64,000 bases of DNA from Pseudoneobacillus sp052180215 (GCF_052180215.1 NZ_CP197471.1:3134001-3198000); one strand, 5' to 3'; counted from the stretch's first letter, positions 49,599 through 59,390 are shown. Numbers and translations are program-made. Notes: generated from the sequence alone by a model not told the origin.

Positions 49599-50363
49599 TT
49601 ATTCATCTTTAACTCGCTGAATTTTTACATCTTTTAATATTTCGCTAACCACATAACTAGCCATAATTAATCCTGCCACAGATGGAACAAAAGCATTGGA
49701 GGATGGTGGCATTTGGGCTTTTCGAATTTTAGCTTCGTCATTTCCCACTTCTTTTCGAACTTCCTCACGAATAACGATTGGGCTCTCGTCAGAGAAAACA
49801 ACTGGGATTCCTTTACGGATTCCCTCTTTTCGTAATTTTGTACGAATCACTTTAGCCAATGGATCCGTATGTGTTTTTGAAATATCTGCAATTTGAAATC
49901 TAGTTGGGTCCATTTTATTGGCAGCACCCATACTTGAAATCATCGGTATTTTCCGTTGTAAACATTCTTTCATTAGATGAATTTTATACATAATGGTATC
50001 AGATGCATCTACTACAAAATCCAATCCATAATCAAAAAATTGCTCATACGTTTCTTCGGTATAAAACATTTTTAGCGCAATGACTTCGCAATCCGGATTG
50101 ATATCCATAATACGATCTCTCATTAACTCTACTTTTGGTTTACCGACCGTTGAAAGCAGGGCAATAATTTGTCTATTTACATTGGTAATATCGACATCAT
50201 CTTTATCAACAAGAACTAATCGCCCAACACCAGAACGAGCTAGCGCTTCTGCTGCAAAGGATCCTACTCCTCCGATCCCTAATACAGCTACTGTACTATT
50301 TTTTAGAGTAGTTAATCCCTCTTTACCAATAGCAAGTTCATTTCTAGAAAATTGATGTAACAT
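49599..50363 (-). CDS. tcdA: tRNA threonylcarbamoyladenosine dehydratase TcdA (YrvM)
   Basis: An E1-like enzyme of 254 residues that uses ATP to cyclise t6A37 to ct6A in tRNA. The nucleotide motif AVLGIGGVGSFAAEALARSGVG is at about residues 29-50, followed by LVDKDDVDITNVNRQ and VVDASDTIMYK. It lies beside the 6S RNA gene and aspS as yrvM does in B. subtilis. Confidence 0.94.
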   Translation of the reverse strand: MLHQFSRNELAIGKEGLTTLKNSTVAVLGIGGVGSFAAEALARSGVGRLVLVDKDDVDITNVNRQIIALLSTVGKPKVELMRDRIMDINPDCEVIALKMFYTEETYEQFFDYGLDFVVDASDTIMYKIHLMKECLQRKIPMISSMGAANKMDPTRFQIADISKTHTDPLAKVIRTKLRKEGIRKGIPVVFSDESPIVIREEVRKEVGNDEAKIRKAQMPPSSNAFVPSVAGLIMASYVVSEILKDVKIQRVKDE

Positions 50364-50486
50364 ATTCTCAACTCCATAAAATATCTAATCGGTCTATTTA
50401 TCTTTACCCGTAATGAATATACCATACTATTCCTTAAAAACAAGTATCTCGATAGGTTTAATCATATATTAATTTATTCCAATAAA

Positions 50487-50513
50487 AAAACCTATGTAAG
50501 TACATAGGTTGGA
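50487..50513 (-). terminator. Terminator of the 6S RNA gene
   Basis: ACCTATGTACTTACATAGGT is a strong hairpin followed on minus by TTTTTTT, just beyond the mature 6S RNA 3' end. Confidence 0.85.
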
Positions 50514-50526
50514 GTTCTCATATAGA

Positions 50527-50725
50527 AAAGAGTCCCGACTGTGCCGTCGGGTTAATTTCCTTCGTTTTGAACCCGCACACAGCAGGTGGGTGTTCTGTTT
50601 CCGCTTTGTAAGTCCCCAGTAAGATCAGGGGCATTTACGCCGCTAGAAAACTCCAAACTCCCGTAGGAAAAATGTTGGTCAAAACAATAGGTATCACAAC
50701 GTACACTTCAGGACTCTTTATCACT
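50527..50725 (-). ncRNA. bsrA: 6S RNA (6S-1 / BsrA type)
   Basis: 6S RNA mimics an open promoter and sequesters sigma-A RNA polymerase. On minus the 5' part GAGTCCTGAAGTGTACGTTG pairs with the 3' part ending GTCGGGACTC. Internal segments CAACATTTTTCCTACGGGAG and TTTGGAGTTTTCTAGCGGCG resemble B. subtilis 6S-1, and its bsrA lies at this same place between aspS and yrvM. The ends are approximate: the promoter predicts a start near 50726, and the closing stem begins at about 50717. Confidence 0.92.
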
Positions 50726-50732
50726 TAACTGT

Positions 50733-50761
50733 ATTTTACCATTTTTGATTCCGCTTTTCAA
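50733..50761 (-). promoter_or_regulatory. Promoter of the 6S RNA gene
   Basis: On minus TTGAAA (50756-50761) and TAAAAT (50733-50738) are 17 bases apart, with TGG before the -10 giving an extended -10. It is placed correctly for the 6S 5' end. Confidence 0.8.
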
Positions 50762-50782
50762 GAAAGCTCGTATAGGACATTC

Positions 50783-52555
50783 CTATTGTTTTTTAAGATT
50801 TAGTGACAAATGAAGATCCTGTAATTGGTCTTGACTTACCATACTAGGAGCTTCCATTAATAAATCACTTGCACTTGCCGTTTTAGGGAATGCAATAGTA
50901 TCTCTTAGGTTTGTTCTACCAGCTAATAACATTACTAAGCGGTCCAATCCAATCGCTATTCCACCGTGTGGAGGTGTTCCGTATTCAAAAGCTTCCAATA
51001 GGAAACCAAATTGAGCCTTAGCCTCTTCCTCAGTAAAGCCAAGTACTTTGAACATTTTTTCTTGTACTGGACGTTCGAATATTCTTAATGACCCTCCACC
51101 TAATTCATAGCCATTTAAGACAAGGTCATACGCTTGAGCTCTTACTTTAGAAGGATCGCTATCCAATAGCTCTAAATCACTGCGAACTGGCATCGTAAAC
51201 GGATGATGTGCCGCAAAATATCTGCCAGCTTCTTCATCGTACTCTAATAATGGCCAGTCGGTAATCCAGAGGAAATTGAATTTGCTTTGGTCAATTAATT
51301 CTAGCTCTTTGCCGAGTTTTAATCGAAGTGCCCCTAATGCATCCGCAACAACGCTTCCTTTGTCTGCAACAAATAGCAGAAGGTCACCTTGAGCAGCATC
51401 TAAAGTCTTTTGGATAGATTGTTGGTCTTCATCAGAGAAGAATTTAGCTATTGGTCCTTTTAAGCCGTCTGCTTCAACCTTTAACCACGCTAATCCTTTA
51501 GCTCCGTAACGACTAACAAACTCTGTTAAAGCATCGATATCCTTACGAGAATATTTATCTGCAGACCCTTTTACATTGATGGCTTTTACTTGCCCTCCAT
51601 TTTCGATTGCCGCAGCAAATACTTTAAACCCGCAATCCTTAGCAAATTCTGAAAGGTCAGTAAGCTCTAAACCAAAACGTGTATCTGGCTTATCTGAACC
51701 AAATCGGTTCATTGCCTCTGTATATGACATTCTAGAGAATGGAGTGGAAATGTCTAAGCCTTTTACTTCTTTCATTAGCTTCGTCATCATCTCTTCCATC
51801 ATTGCCATAATATCATCTTGGCTCATAAAGCTTGTTTCAATATCGACTTGCGTAAATTCCGGTTGGCGGTCAGCACGTAAATCCTCATCACGGAAGCAGC
51901 GGGCAATTTGATAATAACGCTCAAATCCACCTACCATTAGTAATTGTTTAAAAATCTGTGGTGATTGAGGTAAGGCATAAAATTCTCCTGGATGAACACG
52001 GCTTGGTACTAAATAGTCACGTGCTCCTTCAGGTGTACTTTTCGTTAAGATTGGGGTTTCAACATCTAAGAAACCTTCCCCATCTAAAAAGTCACGAATT
52101 ACTTTTGTTACTTTATGTCTCATCTTAAAGGTCTCAAACATAACCGGACGTCTTAAATCTAAATAACGATAATTTAAACGAACATCTTCCGATACATCTG
52201 TTTGGTCGGATATGACAAACGGAGTTGTCTTTGCTTCGTTAATAATGGTTACGTTTAAAGCTTGAACTTCAATCCGGCCTGTTTTTAAGTTTTCATTAAC
52301 CGTTCCTTCTTGTCTAGCAACAACTGTACCTTCAATATCTAACACATATTCACCGCGGATCTTTTCAGCCACTTTAAGGGCTTCTGAAGATACGTCTGGA
52401 TGGAACACAACTTGAACAATACCTGTTCTATCGCGCAAATCGATAAATATTAAGCCGCCTAGGTCACGTCTCTTTTGAACCCATCCTTTTAAAACGACCT
52501 TTTCTCCAATAGCAGTTTCTGTAACCTCGCCACAAAAATATGATCTTCCAAACAT
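50783..52555 (-). CDS. aspS: Aspartyl-tRNA synthetase
   Basis: A class IIb synthetase of 590 residues with N-terminal OB anticodon domain (VVLKGWVQKRRDLGGLIFIDLRDRTG), motif 2 CFRDEDLRADRQPEFTQ, the bacterial GAD insertion, and motif 3 GIAIGLDRLVMLLAG. It starts 2 bases after the hisS stop and shares its mRNA and the T-box leader. Confidence 0.97.
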   Translation of the reverse strand: MFGRSYFCGEVTETAIGEKVVLKGWVQKRRDLGGLIFIDLRDRTGIVQVVFHPDVSSEALKVAEKIRGEYVLDIEGTVVARQEGTVNENLKTGRIEVQALNVTIINEAKTTPFVISDQTDVSEDVRLNYRYLDLRRPVMFETFKMRHKVTKVIRDFLDGEGFLDVETPILTKSTPEGARDYLVPSRVHPGEFYALPQSPQIFKQLLMVGGFERYYQIARCFRDEDLRADRQPEFTQVDIETSFMSQDDIMAMMEEMMTKLMKEVKGLDISTPFSRMSYTEAMNRFGSDKPDTRFGLELTDLSEFAKDCGFKVFAAAIENGGQVKAINVKGSADKYSRKDIDALTEFVSRYGAKGLAWLKVEADGLKGPIAKFFSDEDQQSIQKTLDAAQGDLLLFVADKGSVVADALGALRLKLGKELELIDQSKFNFLWITDWPLLEYDEEAGRYFAAHHPFTMPVRSDLELLDSDPSKVRAQAYDLVLNGYELGGGSLRIFERPVQEKMFKVLGFTEEEAKAQFGFLLEAFEYGTPPHGGIAIGLDRLVMLLAGRTNLRDTIAFPKTASASDLLMEAPSMVSQDQLQDLHLSLNLKKQ

Positions 52556-52557
52556 GT

Positions 52558-53835
52558 TTAAGCATCCCCCTTAGTTCTTTGAAGAGTTTCTATGAATTGG
52601 TCAAGCTTAACTTCTTTCTGCTCACCAGAAGACATATCTTTTAAATTAATCACGTTATTACTTAATTCATCTTCTCCTAATACAGCAACATACTTAGCTC
52701 GAAGTCTGTCTGCCGCTTTGAACTGAGCTTTGATTTTTCGATCTAAATAATCTCGTTCCGCGGAGAAGCCATTTGAACGTAACTCATGTACTAATTTCAC
52801 TGTATAATCCTTCGCTGCATCTCCTAGCGAAACTAAATAACAATCAATCGAATCACTTAACTCCATATCTACCTTTTCAGCCTCAAGTGCTGCTATAAAT
52901 CTTTCAATACTTAATCCAAAGCCAATCCCAGGTGTTTCAGGGCCACCTAATTCTTCTACGAGGCCGTTATATCGACCACCGCCACATAATGTAGTAATAG
53001 CTCCAAACCCTTCTGCATTACTCATAATTTCAAAGGCAGTGTGATTATAATAATCTAATCCACGAACTAAATTAGGATCTACTTCAAAAGGTATCTCCAT
53101 ATCCGTTAGGTATTTTTGGAGTTTTTCAAAATAATTTCGTGAATAATCATTTAGATAATCGACAATAGACGGAGCCGTTTTCATTAACTCATGGTCGCGA
53201 TCCTGCTTACAATCTAGAATTCGAAGAGGATTTTTCTCAAGACGATTCTGACAGTCATGACAAAACTCACCGATTCTTGGCTTAAAATGGTTCACTAACG
53301 CCTCTCTGTGGGCAGTGCGGCTATCTTTATCACCAAGGCTATTGATCACAAGCTTTAATTTCTTTAAGCCCATTTCTTTATAAAGAGACATGGCTAATGA
53401 AATAACTTCTGCATCAATGGCTGGATCTGCACTTCCAAGAGCTTCAATTCCAAACTGTACAAATTGACGAAAACGTCCTGCTTGAGGTCTTTCATAACGG
53501 AACATAGGGCCTAGGTAATATAATTTTACTGGTTGCTGAGCATCGCCAAACATTTTATTCTCAACATAGGAACGAACAGCTGAAGCAGTACCTTCTGGAC
53601 GTAAAGTTAAGCTACGGTCACCACGGTCGATAAAAGTATACATCTCTTTTTGCACGATATCCGTTGTTTCTCCAACTGTTCTTAAAAACAATTCTGTGTG
53701 TTCAAAAATTGGAGTGCGAATTTCACGGTAAAGGTATTTTTCACAAATCTCTCTTGCTTTTGTTTCAATTGCTTGCCATTTTTCAACTTGACCAGGAAGT
53801 ATATCCTGCGTCCCTCTTGGAATCTTAATCAACAT
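52558..53835 (-). CDS. hisS: Histidyl-tRNA synthetase
   Basis: A class II synthetase of 425 residues: PRGTQDILPGQ at the N-terminus, motif 2 MFRYERPQAGRFRQF, histidine motif LVRGLDYYNHTAFE and motif 3 GIGFGLSIERF. First gene of hisS-aspS. Between its start and the T-box terminator lies a 142-bp MITE-like insertion, lengthening its leader. Confidence 0.97.
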   Translation of the reverse strand: MLIKIPRGTQDILPGQVEKWQAIETKAREICEKYLYREIRTPIFEHTELFLRTVGETTDIVQKEMYTFIDRGDRSLTLRPEGTASAVRSYVENKMFGDAQQPVKLYYLGPMFRYERPQAGRFRQFVQFGIEALGSADPAIDAEVISLAMSLYKEMGLKKLKLVINSLGDKDSRTAHREALVNHFKPRIGEFCHDCQNRLEKNPLRILDCKQDRDHELMKTAPSIVDYLNDYSRNYFEKLQKYLTDMEIPFEVDPNLVRGLDYYNHTAFEIMSNAEGFGAITTLCGGGRYNGLVEELGGPETPGIGFGLSIERFIAALEAEKVDMELSDSIDCYLVSLGDAAKDYTVKLVHELRSNGFSAERDYLDRKIKAQFKAADRLRAKYVAVLGEDELSNNVINLKDMSSGEQKEVKLDQFIETLQRTKGDA

Positions 53836-53865
53836 ATAAAAATCCTCCTAAAATAAGAAAACCTT

Positions 53866-54023
53866 TTATAAAAAGCTCTTTTCTGAAAAATTGTTGCTTT
53901 TTGTAACTAATAAATAGGCAAATCACAAATAGGGTAACGAACTCATATAAAAATGAAGAAAAGAGCTGGGCACTTATTAAGAAGCCCTAAAACTGCGATC
54001 TATACGAAAACAGCTTTATAAAA
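53866..54023 (+). mobile_element. MITE-like element, copy 2, with 8-bp target duplication
   Basis: The element is 53874-54015 (142 bp), with perfect flanking duplications TTATAAAA at 53866-53873 and 54016-54023. The ends AGCTCTTTTC and GAAAACAGCT are inverted repeats with one mismatch. The left-end sequence AGCTCTTTTCT recurs inverted and exact inside (AGAAAAGAGCT, 53957-53967). It is inserted between the T-box terminator and the hisS coding region. Related to 7628-7800. Confidence 0.9.
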
Positions 54024-54025
54024 GC

Positions 54026-54300
54026 AAAAAACTCCCGTCTCCTTGTATAAATACAAGGGACGAGAGTTTTATTATTCCCGTGGTGCCACCCTAGTTGAAG
54101 TTGTATGTATAAAAACAAACTTCCGCTCAAACAGTTAACGCCTGCAACGTTCCTTCCTACTAGTTCATCGTTCAGAAAGAAACCTTCGGAGTGTTCATTC
54201 ATTAAGTCGTCATGTAGAAATGCTCTCAGCCTAAGACATTTCCTCTCTTTTCACCCGTTTCTTAATTACTATGCTCCATCATCAGTTATGGATATTAAGG
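54026..54300 (-). promoter_or_regulatory. T-box riboswitch controlling hisS-aspS
   Basis: On minus the T-box sequence AGGGTGGCACCACGGG (about 54076-54091) is followed by the terminator ACTCTCGTCCCTTGTA ... TACAAGGAGACGGGAGT (54031-54067) and a T-run. An upstream stem I region with GAGGAAATGTCTTAGGC and a GGCGTTAACTG motif complete the layout. The tRNA is probably His by linkage; I did not establish the specifier codon. Transcription must read through the downstream MITE to reach hisS. Confidence 0.9.
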
Positions 54301-54354
54301 TTATTATATTTATATAATCATACGGAGCAACCCTTAAGTTGTCAAGAGCGTTTT

Positions 54355-54531
54355 TTAAGAACGCTCCATTTTCTTTTTGAGTTTCTTAACATCTCCTAAA
54401 GTTAATCCAAACTCAGATGCTAATTCAAACGTATTAGAGTTGGCTTCACTTTGGATGAAGTCATGAAAATCTACCCCAAAAAGTTGATTTTCTCCAGAGT
54501 TTACCTGAAATCCTTTGCTGCTCATTCTCAT
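54355..54531 (-). CDS. yrzK: YrzK-like small protein
   Basis: A protein of 58 residues ending in FELASEFGLTLGDVKKLKKK, which looks like a helix-turn-helix of sigma-like type. I use ATG 54531 (MRMSSKGFQVN), because GGGGGA is 7 bases upstream; ATG 54540 touches that site. It occupies the position of yrzK in B. subtilis, between the hisS leader and yrvJ. Function unknown. Confidence 0.75.
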   Translation of the reverse strand: MRMSSKGFQVNSGENQLFGVDFHDFIQSEANSNTFELASEFGLTLGDVKKLKKKMERS

Positions 54532-54716
54532 TTGATTCATCCCCCATCGTTCACTATTTTTTCATTTACTCATTTAAACTCTTCATATTGTTTCCAAATG
54601 AATGAGATTATTTTCATCAAATGATAAAAAGTTAAAGTTTCTTAACATTTGGAATGAATTTTTGGAATTTTTACGTTAAAATGGTTTCATAGTTAAAATT
54701 TGGAGGGGAGTTGCTT

Positions 54717-56492
54717 TTGAAAAAGTTAATCGCACTAGTATTCGTCACATTCCTCTTTTTCGGAGGCATACCAACTACTAGTCAACTCGCTCATGCGGAA
54801 AGTCTCGTTACCATCTCTATAGATGGATTAAATGTTAGAGAAGGACCAGGCCTAAGCTATCGAGTTGTGAAACAAGTGAAAAAAGATGAAAGTTTTCCGC
54901 TTGTAAATGAAAAAAATGAATGGATACAAATTCAACTTAGTAAAAACCAAACCGGCTGGGTTGCCAATTGGCTTGTTCAAAAGAAAGACAAGCAACAATC
55001 AAAATCGAGTGAATTGGAACAGTCTATTGGTCAAGTTACAGTGGATGGTCTAAGGGTAAGAAATGGTCCTGGGACAAGCTTTCAAACTATTGGCCATCTA
55101 AACACAGGGAATCAGGTAATAATTAAAGAAAAAAATGAAAATTGGGTTAAAATTGCTGCTAATTCCATCGAAGGATGGGTTTCCAATGAATTTATCACGA
55201 TTGTTCAAACTAAACAGGAAACAGAGCCAGCGCAAACATCCCCAAACAATCTGGGAACCGGAACTATCAATGTTAACTCCCTTAATGTAAGAAGCGATGC
55301 CTCCCTACAATCAAGTATCGTTGGAAAGCTTCAAAAGGGAGCTCAGGTGAAGGTTATTTCTTCCACAAAAGAATGGACACAAATTGAATTTCAAAATAAA
55401 AAGGCATGGATTAGTTCAGAATTTGTTGACCTTCATTCTCCAGCAACAAACACCACCGAACCAGAAGAAACAGAAGCACCTTCCGCAAGTGGTATTGTAG
55501 GCACGGTTACAGCAAACGGATTAAACATACGAAATAAAGCAGACTTAAGCGGAAAAATTGTCGGCAGTGTTTCTAAGGGAAGTTCTTTTACGATATTAGA
55601 AGAAGTGAATAATTGGAGTAAAATTGAATATAGCCCAAAACAATTTGGTTGGGTTGCTTCTTGGTATTTAGATAAGTCTGTACCTGAAACAACTCCTACA
55701 CAGTCACAAGAAGTGAAAGAAAGTTTTGTAACGATCCTTCATGATGGTACCAATATCCGCAGTGGTCCAAATGTCTCTACTTCTGTTGTCCTTCGTGCCA
55801 ATCAGGGAGACCAATTCGCTGTAAAAAGCTTAAATGGCGATTGGTATGAAATTACCCTAAAGGATGGATCCTCTGCTTACATTGCGGGCTGGATTGTATC
55901 AGTAACCGGTTCAGCTCCACAGGTTGAAAAACCAGGAGCAGAAGCTCACTTAAAAAATAAAACCATTATTATCGACCCTGGACATGGTGGCGGAGATAAT
56001 GGTACGACAGGGGCAAGAGGAACATTTGAAAAGGAATTAACGTTGCGGACTGCTAAACTGCTATATGATAAACTTCGAGCATCTGGAGCAAATGCTATCC
56101 TTACTAGAACAAATGATACGTATTTTTCATTACGTTCACGTGTTAGTACAGCCCATTATCATAATGCAGATGCCTTTATTAGTATTCATTATGATAGTAT
56201 TTTAGATCGCAGTGTTCGCGGAATGACGGCTTATTATTATCATTCCTATCAAAGACCGCTTGCTGAGGCTGTTCATAGTTCTGTCATTAGCCAAACAAAA
56301 TTAAAAGACCGCGGCGTCCGTTTTGGAGATTACCATGTATTAAGAGAAAATAATCAAAAGGCTATTTTACTCGAACTTGGGTATTTAAGTAATCCTGCAG
56401 AGGAAACAACGGTTAATTCACCACAATACCAAGAGACAGCAGCAACAGGTATCTTTAATGGCCTAGCAAAATATTTTAAAACTAACTTATAA
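54717..56492 (+). CDS. yrvJ: N-acetylmuramoyl-L-alanine amidase with five SH3b domains (YrvJ)
   Basis: A secreted cell-wall hydrolase of 591 residues. It has a signal peptide (MKKLIALVFVTFLFFGGIP, cleavage expected after AHA), five bacterial SH3 repeats each containing a LNVR/LRVRNGPG/NIRSGP motif (about 32-380), and a C-terminal Amidase_3 domain. The latter contains DPGHGGGDNG with zinc ligands, SIHYDS and a LLELGYLSN segment carrying the catalytic Glu. TTG 54717 follows GGAGGGG by 8 bases. Matches B. subtilis YrvJ. Confidence 0.93.
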   Translation: MKKLIALVFVTFLFFGGIPTTSQLAHAESLVTISIDGLNVREGPGLSYRVVKQVKKDESFPLVNEKNEWIQIQLSKNQTGWVANWLVQKKDKQQSKSSELEQSIGQVTVDGLRVRNGPGTSFQTIGHLNTGNQVIIKEKNENWVKIAANSIEGWVSNEFITIVQTKQETEPAQTSPNNLGTGTINVNSLNVRSDASLQSSIVGKLQKGAQVKVISSTKEWTQIEFQNKKAWISSEFVDLHSPATNTTEPEETEAPSASGIVGTVTANGLNIRNKADLSGKIVGSVSKGSSFTILEEVNNWSKIEYSPKQFGWVASWYLDKSVPETTPTQSQEVKESFVTILHDGTNIRSGPNVSTSVVLRANQGDQFAVKSLNGDWYEITLKDGSSAYIAGWIVSVTGSAPQVEKPGAEAHLKNKTIIIDPGHGGGDNGTTGARGTFEKELTLRTAKLLYDKLRASGANAILTRTNDTYFSLRSRVSTAHYHNADAFISIHYDSILDRSVRGMTAYYYHSYQRPLAEAVHSSVISQTKLKDRGVRFGDYHVLRENNQKAILLELGYLSNPAEETTVNSPQYQETAATGIFNGLAKYFKTNL

Positions 56493-56526
56493 AAAAAGCT
56501 GACCAACTACGGTCAGCTTTTTTCAT
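56491..56526 (+). terminator. Bidirectional terminator, yrvJ / dtd
   Basis: AAAAAAGCTGACC and GGTCAGCTTTTTT pair around AACTAC. The dtd stop codon TGA (56513-56515) is within the stem, so the terminator overlaps the 3' end of dtd. Confidence 0.9.
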
Positions 56527-56965
56527 TCTTACTTTCTACTATTAAGGTAACAGGGCCATCATTAACGAGGGCAACATCCATCATTGCACCAAAAATTCCT
56601 GTTTCTACTGATATTCCTTTATCAAGTAACAAAGCATTAAATTTTTCATATATGGTTATAGCATGTTCTGGTCTTGCAGCAGCCATAAAGTTTGGACGAC
56701 GTCCCTTACGACAATCCCCATATAACGTAAACTGGGAAACAGATAAAATCTCTCCTCCTACATCGATAAGAGAATGATTCATTTTATCATTTTCATCCTC
56801 AAAAATTCGCAGGTTCACAATTTTATCAGCCACAAATTCAGCATCTTCAAAGGTATCATCATGGGTTACCCCTACCAATAAGACAAGCCCCTTCTTTATC
56901 TGTCCAGTTATTTTCCCTTCAACTGTGACACTAGCCTCTTTGCTTCGTTGAACGACTACACGCAT
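56513..56965 (-). CDS. dtd: D-aminoacyl-tRNA deacylase
   Basis: DTD removes D-amino acids (and Gly from tRNA-Ala) mischarged onto tRNA. The 150-residue product has MRVVVQRSKEASVTV at the start, SQFTLYGDCRKGRRP (SQxT motif) and NDGPVTLIVES near the end (GP motif). It follows relA by 11 bases, as in many Firmicutes. Its stop codon lies in the terminator hairpin. Confidence 0.96.
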   Translation of the reverse strand: MRVVVQRSKEASVTVEGKITGQIKKGLVLLVGVTHDDTFEDAEFVADKIVNLRIFEDENDKMNHSLIDVGGEILSVSQFTLYGDCRKGRRPNFMAAARPEHAITIYEKFNALLLDKGISVETGIFGAMMDVALVNDGPVTLIVESKNEKS

Positions 56966-56976
56966 TTGTTAAACTC

Positions 56977-59172
56977 CTAATTCATAATCCTTCTTACAGA
57001 ATAGATATCTGGGATTTGTTTTATACGGTCAACTACTTTTTGAAGATGACTAACATTATGAATAGCTATCGACATAATAATAGTGGCCATTTTATTTCGA
57101 TCAGAACGACCTGAAACAGCAGAAATATTCGTCTTTGTTTCATTAACCGCTTGTAAAACCTCGTTTAACAAGCCTCTGCGATCATACCCGCTAATTTCAA
57201 TATCAACATTATATTCTTTGCGATCATTTAAAGAGGTTTCCCATTCAACTGGGATTAAACGTGATTGAGCCTCACCCGTTTCGATATTCGGACAATCGAC
57301 ACGATGAACAGAGACTCCGCGGCCCTTTGTAATAAAACCAGAGATTTCATCCCCTGGAACCGGATTACAGCACTTGGATAATCGAATTAATAGATTATCA
57401 ATACCAGCAACTCTTACCCCTGATTCTCGCTTTTTCGTATTAGGGAAAGATTTTAATTCAGAAACAGCCTCAGAAATGGTTGTGACCTGCTCTAGATCTC
57501 GTTTCTTTCTCCACTTTTCGGTTAAGCGGTTTGCTACTTGAAGGGCCGTAATTCCGTTGTAACCAACAGCTGCATACATATCTTCTTCATTAGCAAAATT
57601 AAATTTTTCTGAAACTCGTTTAATATTTTCCGCTGCTAAAATTTCTTTTATATCAAAGCCCATATTCCGTATTTCTTTTTCAACAAGCTCTTTTCCCTTA
57701 TCAACATTCTCATCTTTTCGCTGTTTTTTGAAAAAGGCTCTAATTTTATTTTTCGCTTGTGATGTTTGAGCAAGCTTTAACCAATCTTGACTTGGTCCAT
57801 AAGAATGTTTTGAGGTTAAAATTTCAACAATATCCCCTGTTTTTAATTGATAATCGAGTGTGACCATCTTCCCATTTACTTTCGCACCAATGGTCTTATT
57901 ACCAATCTCGGAGTGTATTCGGTATGAGAAATCAATCGGGACAGAACCTGATGGCAGTTCAATCACATCACCTTTAGGTGTAAACACAAACACCATATCA
58001 GAGAATAAATCGATTTTCAGAGATTCCATAAATTCTTCAGCATTGGTAATATCATTCTGAAATTCTAATATTTCTCTAAACCAGCTTAACTTCTCTTCAA
58101 AAGAAGAGCTGCCATCAATATTTTTACCTTCTTTATATGCCCAGTGTGCGGCAACCCCGAATTCTGCGATACGATGCATATCGAAGGTACGGATTTGAAC
58201 TTCTAATGGGTCCCCTTTTGGACCAATAACCGTTGTATGCAATGATTGATACATGTTTGGTTTTGGCATGGCAATATAATCTTTAAAACGACCTGGCATT
58301 GGTTTCCAGCATGTATGGACAATTCCTAGAATGGCATAACAATCTTTAATGCTATTTACCACTACACGAACAGCCAGTAGGTCATAAATTTCACTGAACT
58401 GTTTATTTTGAAGGACCATTTTACGATAAATACTATAGATATGTTTTGGTCTGCCTGAAATTTCAGCTTTAATATTGACTTCTTTTAGCCTTGAACGAAC
58501 CTCGAGAATAACTTCATCTAAATATTGCTCTCGTTCAGCTCGCTTTTTTTTCATCAAATTAACAATACGATAGTATTGCTGAGGGTTTAAATATCTAAGA
58601 GCAGTATCTTCAAGTTCCCATTTGATTTTAGAAATCCCTAGACGATGGGCGAGAGGAGCAAAGATTTCTAATGTTTCATTGGCAATTCTTCGCTGCTTCT
58701 CAGATGGAAGATGCTTTAACGTTCTCATATTATGGAGTCTGTCAGCCAATTTAATGAGAATAACTCTAATATCTTGGGCCATGGCTACAAACATTTTTCG
58801 GTGATTCTCAGCCTGCTGTTCCTCATGAGATTTATATTTAATTTTTCCTAACTTTGTTACTCCATCGACTAACATCGCCACTTCTTCATTAAAGGCTTCT
58901 TTTATGTCTTTTAACGAGACATGAGTATCTTCAACGACGTCATGGAGAAAACCAGCGGCAACAGTTGCCGGATCCATTTCTAAGTCAGCTAATATTCCAG
59001 CAACTTGAATAGGATGAATAATATAAGGTTCCCCTGATTTTCGATATTGTTCACGATGGGCATTTTGGGCAAACTCATATGCCTTGTTGACGATTGCAAC
59101 ATGCTCATCGTTCATATATTTTCTTGTTATGTCGATAACTTGTTCTGCGGTCAACACGTTATCGTTCGCCAT
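56977..59172 (-). CDS. relA: Bifunctional (p)ppGpp synthetase/hydrolase RelA (Rel)
   Basis: The main stringent-response enzyme, 731 residues. It has an N-terminal hydrolase HD domain (AAGFLHDVVEDTHVS), a synthetase domain (YDLLAVRVVVNSIKDCYAILG; MPKPNMYQSLHTTVIGP), TGS (FTPKGDVIELPSGSVPIDFSY), a zinc-finger-like region (LSKCCNPVPGDEISGFITKGRGVSVHR) and a C-terminal ACT domain. The HD residues are intact, so hydrolase activity is expected. Confidence 0.97.
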   Translation of the reverse strand: MANDNVLTAEQVIDITRKYMNDEHVAIVNKAYEFAQNAHREQYRKSGEPYIIHPIQVAGILADLEMDPATVAAGFLHDVVEDTHVSLKDIKEAFNEEVAMLVDGVTKLGKIKYKSHEEQQAENHRKMFVAMAQDIRVILIKLADRLHNMRTLKHLPSEKQRRIANETLEIFAPLAHRLGISKIKWELEDTALRYLNPQQYYRIVNLMKKKRAEREQYLDEVILEVRSRLKEVNIKAEISGRPKHIYSIYRKMVLQNKQFSEIYDLLAVRVVVNSIKDCYAILGIVHTCWKPMPGRFKDYIAMPKPNMYQSLHTTVIGPKGDPLEVQIRTFDMHRIAEFGVAAHWAYKEGKNIDGSSSFEEKLSWFREILEFQNDITNAEEFMESLKIDLFSDMVFVFTPKGDVIELPSGSVPIDFSYRIHSEIGNKTIGAKVNGKMVTLDYQLKTGDIVEILTSKHSYGPSQDWLKLAQTSQAKNKIRAFFKKQRKDENVDKGKELVEKEIRNMGFDIKEILAAENIKRVSEKFNFANEEDMYAAVGYNGITALQVANRLTEKWRKKRDLEQVTTISEAVSELKSFPNTKKRESGVRVAGIDNLLIRLSKCCNPVPGDEISGFITKGRGVSVHRVDCPNIETGEAQSRLIPVEWETSLNDRKEYNVDIEISGYDRRGLLNEVLQAVNETKTNISAVSGRSDRNKMATIIMSIAIHNVSHLQKVVDRIKQIPDIYSVRRIMN

Positions 59173-59390
59173 ATAATCACCTTTAACTAAATTATTTTAT
59201 ATTTAATGCAAAATATTGCCGTATTGTTCATGTAAACATATTTATCCAAAATTGAACCTTTTTATAGGAAATAAAAAGATTTAATTTGTGATGATTGTAT
59301 CTATTATCGAAAAAAAATCATCGAATGTAAAGGGAAAGCTTTTATTTTTTAAAGAAAAACCAGAATTCTGTCGAAAAATGTCGTTTAAAC
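59173..59390. other. Upstream region of relA
   Basis: AT-rich non-coding sequence between relA and the repeat R4. It should contain the relA promoter, but I could not single out a convincing one. No small ORF with a ribosome site was seen. Confidence 0.5.
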
